The notes under the pieces: generated by a model | The model's database searches: none | What the model saw: only the letters and a program-made list of their open reading frames with translations | What the model was told of the DNA's origin: nothing | Assembly (NCBI GenBank): GCA_016800925.1 | Contig: JABCPU010000150.1 | Span: 88,229 to 152,228, forward strand | Reading direction: 5' to 3' | Source of the DNA: Suillus spraguei | Lineage: Eukaryota > Basidiomycota > Agaricomycetes > Boletales > Suillaceae | Length of the DNA: 64,000 nucleotides | Position numbers and translations under genes: made by a program | Shown here: positions 57,895-64,000 of the stretch, piece by piece | How positions within the stretch are numbered: the stretch's first letter is position 1 | Layout of the letters: every line of letters starts with the position of its first letter

Positions 57895-58280
57895 ACATGA
57901 TATACATTTTTGCAAGTTTCTGTCACATACCGTATTTCACACCCCATCTCCACTATGATCTCTGGCCCATATTTCCGGACCTCCGGACCTCCACAGCTAG
58001 CCTGCCAACCCTAAATTTGGGATTTGGGTCTCAGGTCTTGGTACTCAACACTCGGTGAACTGTGTAAGGAAATAGAAATTGTACATGATACAGATGTTTG
58101 CGAGTTTTGAAATTTCAAGTTTTGGGTCTCGGGCTTCGGCACTCAGCACTCAGCACTCAGCACTTCATACATTGCCAGGAATTCAGGATTTGGGTCTCAG
58201 GTCTTGTTACTTGACAATTGGTGAACTGTGTAAGGAAATAGAAAATTTACATGATATACATTTTGTGAGTTTCAAGTTTT
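57895..58280 (-). repeat. Two isolated satellite units in inverted orientation
   Basis: On the minus strand, units of the ~171 bp satellite are seen near 58020-58110 and 58185-58270 (GGTGAACTGTGTAAGGAAAT is the reverse of the anchor region). They are more diverged than the main array, from which an LTR-like repeat and an inverted-repeat element separate them. Confidence 0.8.
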
Positions 58281-58289
58281 AAATGTGTG

Positions 58290-61200
58290 GATCAAATTCC
58301 TTTTGGATCAAATTCCTTTTATTGTCTCACATTTTTCTGAGTCCCGAGTGCAGAATCACGAGTGCCAAACCTCGAAATTGTGGACTACCAGATGTCAGAG
58401 TTCGGGGTTCAGCACTAAAAATGTGTGGGTCAAAGTCTTTTTATTGCCTCACATTGATTCACACATTTTGAGTGCTGAACCCTGAACCCCGGCACCTGGC
58501 ACTCAGGACTCGACACAAAATGTAAAGAATTTAAAACCTATCTGTTGAGTCACCTTGTGCCGGGTGCCAGGTAACAATGTGAAACATATCAATCCATACA
58601 TCTTAAGTGCCGAACCCCGAACGCCGGCACCTGGGACTCGGGACTCATCACCATGTGAAAAATATTGATCTACATATTTTAAGTGCTGAACCCCAACCCC
58701 TGGCACCCGGGACTTAGAACAATGTGAGGCAATACAGAGATATTGATTCACACATATTGAGTGCCGAACCCCAAACTCTGGCACCCAGCACTCGGGACTC
58801 GGGCCTTGGGACTCATAACAATGTGAAAGATATCAATGCACATATTTAGACACCAAACCCTGAACTCCGGCACCCGGCAGTCGGGAATCGGGACTCAGGC
58901 CTCATAACAATGTGAGAGATATTGATCCACATATTTTAACACCGAACCTCGAACCCCAGCACCTGGGAGTTAGAACAATGTGAGGCAATCCAAAGATATT
59001 GATTTACACATGTTGAGTGCCAAACCCCAAACTCCGGCACCCGGCACTCAGGGATCAGGATTCGGGACTCATAACAATGTGAAAGATATCGATCCACATA
59101 TTTTATGTGCTGAACCCTGAACTCCGGCACCCGGAGTTAGAACAATGTGAGGCAATACACAGATATTGATTTACACATGTTGAGTGCCGAACCCTGAACT
59201 CCGGCACCCGGCACTCGGGACTCGGGCCTTGGAACTTATAACAATGTGAAAGATGTCAATGCACATATTCTATCACCGAACCCCAAACCCCGGCACCCGG
59301 GAGTTAGAAATATGTGAGGCAATACAAAGATATTGATTTACACACATGTGGAGTGCCGAACCCCGAACTTCGGCACCCGGCAGTTGGGAATCTGGACTCG
59401 GGACTCATAACCATGTGAAAGATATCGATCCACATATTTAACCACCCAACCCCGAACCCCAGCACCCGGGAGTGAGAACAATGTGAGTCAATACAAAGAT
59501 ATTGATGTACACATGTTGAATGCCGAACCCCGAACTCCGGCACCCGACACTCGGGACTCGGACTTGGTACTCATAACAATGAGACAGATATCGATCCACA
59601 TATTTTAACACCAAACCCCAAACACCGCCACCCGTGAGTTAGAACCATGTGAGGCAATACAAAGTTGAGTCCTGAATTACGATCACTGAGTGCCGGGTTA
59701 CCATGTGAGGCAATACAAAGATATTGATTTACACATGTTGAGTGCCGAACCCCGCACTCCGGCACCTGGGAGTTAGCACAATGTGAGGCAATACCATGAT
59801 ATTGATTTACACATGTTGAGTGCTGAACCCTGAGTGCCGGAGCTCAGGGTTTGGCAGTCAAAACAATGTGAGGCAATACCATAATATTGATTTACACATG
59901 TTGAGTGCCGAACCCCGAGTGCCAGAGCTCAGGGTTCGGCAGTCAAAACAATGTGAAAGACCTCGATCCACATATTTTATGTGCCGAACCCCGAACTCCG
60001 GCACTCGGGACTTCCGAGCTCCGGCACCCGGGAGTTAGCACAATGTGAGGCAATACCATGATATTGATTTACACAAGTTGAGTGCCGATCCCCGAGTGCC
60101 GAGTCCCAAGTGCCGGAGTTCGGGGTTCGGCACATAAAATATGTGGATCGAGGTCTTTCACATTGTTTTGACTGCCGAACCCCGAGCTCCGGCACTCGGG
60201 GTTCGGCACTCAACATGTGTAAATCAATATTATGGTATTGCCTCACATTGTGCTAACTCCCAGGTGCCGGAGCTCGGAAGTCCCGAGTCCCGAGTGCCAG
60301 AGCTCGGGGTTCGCAGTCAAAACAATGTGAAAGACCTCGATCCACATATTTTATGTGCTGAACCCCGAACTCCGGCACTCGGGACTCAGGACTTCCGAGC
60401 TCCGGCACCCAGGAGTTAGCACAATGTGAGGCAATACCATAATATTGATTTACACATGTTGAGTGCCGAACCCCGAGCTCCGGCACCCGGCACTCGGGGA
60501 TCGGCACTCAACTTGTGTAAATCAATATCATGGTATTGCCTCACATTGTGCTAACTCCTGGGTGCCGGAGCTCAGAAGTCCCGAGTCCTGAGTGCCGGAG
60601 TTCGGGGTTCAGCACATAAAATATGTGGATCGAGGTCTTTCACATTGTTTTGACTGCCGAACCCCGAGCTCCGGCACTCGGGGTTCGGCACTCAACATGT
60701 GTAAATTAATATCATGGTATTGCCTCACATTGTGCTAACTCCCGGGTGCCGGAGCTCGGGGTTCGGCACTCAACATGTGTAAATCAATATCATGGTATTG
60801 CCTCACATTGTGCTAACTGCCGGGTGCCGGAGCTCGGGGTTCGGCACTCAAAACAATGTGAAAGACCTCAATCCACATATTTTATGTGCCGAACCCCGAA
60901 CTCCGGCACCCGGCAATCGGGACTCGGGACTTGGTACTCATAACAATGTGAATGATATCGATCCACATATTTTAACACTGAACCCCAAACCCCGCCACCT
61001 GCGAGTTACAACTATGTGAGGCAATACAAAGATATTGATTTACACATGTTGAGTGCCGAACCCCGAGCTCCGGCACCTGGGAGTTAGCACAATGTGAGGC
61101 AATACCATGATATTGATTTACACATGTTGAGTGCCGAACCCCGAGTGCCGGAGCTCGGGGTTCGGCAGTCAAAACAATGTGAAAGACCTCGATCCACATA

Positions 61201-61770
61201 TTTTATGTGCCGAACCCCGAACTCCGGCACCCGGCACTCGGGACTCGGGACTTGGTACTCATAATGTGAAAGATCTTGAGCAACATATTGTCAGTGCTGA
61301 TCCCTGAACCCCGGCACCCAGCACTCGCAACTCGGGACTCAGAACAATGTGAGGCAATAGACACCTATTGATCCACACATTCTAAGTGCCGAACTCCGAA
61401 CTCCGAAATATGGTAGTCTACTATTTAGGGGTTTGCGGTTCGGTACTCGGGCTTTTGCACTTAAGACCGAAAACAATGTTAGGCAATAAAATGACTTTGA
61501 TCCACACATTTTTGGTAGATATCTTTTTCATCTCAAATCTTGAATCTCGAGTGCCGAACGCCGAATCCTGAAATCTGGTAGTCTACAATTTCGGGGTTCG
61601 GTCCTCGGGACTCAGACACATGTCAGGCAACAACAAAACTTTGATCCACACATTTTTGGTAGATGTCTGTTTTGTCTCAAATCTCGAGTTTCTAGTTTCT
61701 AGTTTCTAGTTTCGGTACTCTGCACCTGCACCCGGCACTCGGCACTAGATGACTCCACACATGGACTTTA
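58290..61770. repeat. GC-rich satellite with palindromic units (array 2)
   Basis: About 35 units related to the array at 48170-49480. The modules are ATTGATTTACACATGTTGAG, TGCCGAACCCCGAGCTCCGG, CACCCGGCACTCGGGACTCG and AACAATGTGAGGCAATAC. Between about 60100 and 60850 whole modules are inverted, giving long palindromes such as TGCCGAACCCCGAG facing CTCGGGGTTCGGCA. Open frames here are by-products. Confidence 0.9.
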
Positions 61771-61974
61771 AATCTTTCACCTTGTGTGTTGTGTTTCGGG
61801 TGTCCGGGTATCCGGAATTCAGGAAATCTCTAGTTTGAATCTCCAGTTTCGAGTTCCTGGATTCGGGACTTGGCACCTGGCACCTGGCACCTCAATTATC
61901 GATGAATGTCAGACATGATGAATTCAGGTTTTCATGCTTCAGGGTTTAGATTTTGGTGGTCGATGGTAGGTATA

Positions 61975-62640
61975 TGCACTCATAGGGTGCATGTATCCTA
62001 TGTGTTTGATTGTCTGGTGGCTACATCAGCTGTACGTCTTTATGATACATATCTAGGCCCACCCGTATATGTAATATATTTTACCTCGGCCCACCCGTCT
62101 ATGTAAAATTCCCCCATGTCGGCCCACCTGTCTATGCAATAAATATTTTACTGCACCCTCAGCCCACCCGTCTATGTAATACACCCCACGTCGGCCCACC
62201 CGTATATGTAATATTCTCTCACCTTGGCCCACCTGTATATGTAATATTCTCTCACCTCGGCCCACCCGTATATGTAATATTCTCTTACCTTGGCCCACCC
62301 GTCTATGCAATAATATTTGCCTTGCATCTCTCTTCAGCCCAGCTGTCTATAATATCCTACTCTACATACTACCCAGATGGGCCCACCCATCTCTGTTGGG
62401 GATGATATCCCCCTGGCCCATCCGTCAACATCAGAAATCATGTTTCCCTCGGCCCACCCGTCTCTCCCGAAAATACAAGTCTCCCGGCCCACCCGTCTCC
62501 ATCGGAAATAATATTCCCCCCGGCCCATCCGTCAACATCGAGGATATACATAACCTCGGCCCATGGTCCGCTGGCCCGTCTTTGACGGGATATTATGTGG
62601 GTCGGGTGACCCGTATAGTACGGAGTTTGTCACTGAAGGG
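61975..62640 (-). repeat. Dispersed repeat with GGGTGGGCC units, inverted copy 3
   Basis: Reverse-strand relative of 43527-44020 and 51777-52250. At 62560-62640 the GGCCAGCGGACCATGGGCC block and the region around its CCGTACTATACGGGTCA start are recognisable on the minus strand. The array of GGCCCACCCGTCTATGTAAT units is more expanded here, at about 12 units of about 40 bp. Confidence 0.8.
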
Positions 62641-62759
62641 GCTCTGCATGATGCAGCCATATTCAAAGTACAAGAAATATCTTGAAGGTTCAGCTTCATG
62701 GGTTGCCAGTGATTTCCAGTATTCAAAGTACCAGATGTGGATGCAGGAGTTACAGGCAT

Positions 62760-64000
62760 GGCTAATGCAAGAGTGTGACGCTAGCAATGAAAGTGACAGA
62801 TGGTGAAGAGCTGATGATATGAGTCACTGATGGATGGATAAGAAATTCAAACTCTGACATGGGCTGACCTGGACAAATTCCGGGACTCAATGTTTGGGTG
62901 TCAAATATGCGGTTCATCAGCAAAACAAATTCATGTGCACCATCAATCAATGCGGGCTGCAGGTCTTGAAATGCTGCCTGTGCATCCTGAGCCAGTAAGG
63001 AATACATTTGAGACTACCTTCCTGCATAGCATGCATGACCTGGAAGTTGTTTCAACAATAATTCCTGCATCCAGTCACCCCATTGGGTTGCCTTCCACAA
63101 GAAAAAGTTGCATGTCCAATCCATCTCCAATTGGACCAATGATATTTCTTCCTTCCATCAATCCTGTAGTGCCTTTGCCTGAAGCCAATGAACTCGGTAA
63201 ACTTGGGATGGGTCCTGTCAGCTCACCATGGGATATATCAAGCATGCCTGAACTCACATTCCTCATTCCACAAATTATCTGGACCCTCCATGTCAACTTC
63301 CATGGACCAGAACCAAGCGAGGGACTCGTTTTGCTGACCTTGGGCATTTGGATCGCCGATGGCAGTGCTGATTTTGAGCTGCTCATGAAGCAGGGGTTTT
63401 TATTTCTGAAGCTGGTCTTGCCCCGGCTCAAGTTGTATCATTTGCTTCCTGGTTTCTGTATATATACTGGCATGTAGGGATACTGCCAGCTGCACTGATG
63501 TCACCTGGGACCATGCTCAAGTTTTCAGGGCTTGAGATTTGGCTTGCCTAACTGTTGTTCGGAACAGGATAGCCTTGTTGCACAAGTGAATGCGGAGATT
63601 GTGCAGGGCATCATTGGCCTGCCCTTCACGAAGCAACATCTCCAATGGAATCAGATCCTCTGCCATACAGCATCTGCAATGATCAACCCCAAGGTTTGAT
63701 GGCAATTGAATTATGGTAAGCTCAGGGGAGTTTGTCCATGCATCAGACGTCTCGGTGAAATCTGCCAGGTCATCATCGAGATCATCAAGAATATCTATGT
63801 TCAAGTCATCAGGATCGTCATCTGCATCAAATCCCTCTCCGAGATGCATAAGAGCAGACCAAGTGAATTCATCTATCTGGCCTTGGAGATGATCACATTG
63901 CTGGGCGATATCTAATCTCTGTGTCTCCATTGATCATCTTCCAATTCTTCGGACCTCGATGAGCAATGCAATTTGAGCCTCTTCAATTGCCAACCCAATT
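62760..64000 (-). pseudogene. KDZ (Kyakuja-Dileera-Zisupton) transposase, C-terminal part, decayed and partial
   Basis: The minus-strand sequence from the right edge reads IGLAIEEAQIALLIEVRRIG, TETQRLDIAQQCDHLQGQID, LREGQANDALHNLRIHLCNK and AILFRTTVRQAKSQALKT. These are the conserved C-terminal helices of Agaricomycete KDZ transposases. In other frames downstream come ETRKQMIQLEPGQDQLQ, KPLLHEQLKISTAIGDPNAQ, ESLAWFWSMEVDMEGP and LPGHACYAGR, all expected later in the same protein. There are lesions. TGA precedes SMETQRL near 63933, TGA or TAA stops follow DQLQ and RHA, and the frame shifts more than once. The catalytic core lies beyond the right edge. It is clearly inactive as read. Confidence 0.72.

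Noticed and set aside
48170..61770. CRISPR-like appearance of regularly spaced repeats
   Set aside because: Units are contiguous satellites with variable, similar spacers, no cas genes are present, and the DNA is eukaryotic.

Overview
The window looks like nuclear DNA of a mushroom-forming basidiomycete (Agaricomycetes). The evidence is gene structure with many 50-60 bp GT-AG introns, together with families typical of that class: expanded alpha-kinases, TET/JBP-like 2OG oxygenases, a KDZ transposase, DUF6533-type membrane proteins, hAT, Tc1 and Helitron elements, and secreted GH3 and berberine-bridge-like FAD enzymes. No prokaryotic feature, rRNA or convincing tRNA was found.

Layout. 1-9.8 kb: a decayed integrase-like (DDE) gene on the minus strand, an alpha-kinase pseudogene on the plus strand, and a secreted FAD-linked oxidase with one apparent frameshift. 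9.8-21.4 kb: gene-poor, repeat-rich DNA holding an internally deleted hAT transposon inserted in a repeat whose uninterrupted copy lies 1.7 kb away, and a decayed coiled-coil/J-like gene. 21.4-31.6 kb: the host-gene island. It has a Pex26-like tail-anchored protein, a two-exon unknown gene, a complete GH3 beta-glucosidase, a decayed DUF6533 gene and a complete Ser/Thr kinase with a GC-AG intron.

31.9-42.1 kb: three Helitrons fused head to tail. One is autonomous (RepHel) and two are short and non-autonomous, and the array sits between a single flanking A and T. Each short unit carries a long GGGAGAT/C array. 42.1-48 kb: nested insertions. A casein-kinase-1 N-terminal exon is cut by an LTR-like repeat, and a TET/JBP-like oxygenase gene is interrupted by a solo LTR and then by a Tc1 element, both with recognisable target duplications.

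48-62.7 kb: almost entirely satellite and dispersed repeats, including a ~171 bp satellite (16 units) and a GC-rich ~90-100 bp satellite built from palindromic motifs. 62.7-64 kb: the decayed C-terminal part of a KDZ transposase, running off the right edge. The right half has the look of pericentromeric or subtelomeric heterochromatin, but that is inference. Most lesions I could date by reading are stop codons explainable by C-to-T change plus small indels, consistent with transposon-rich decay.
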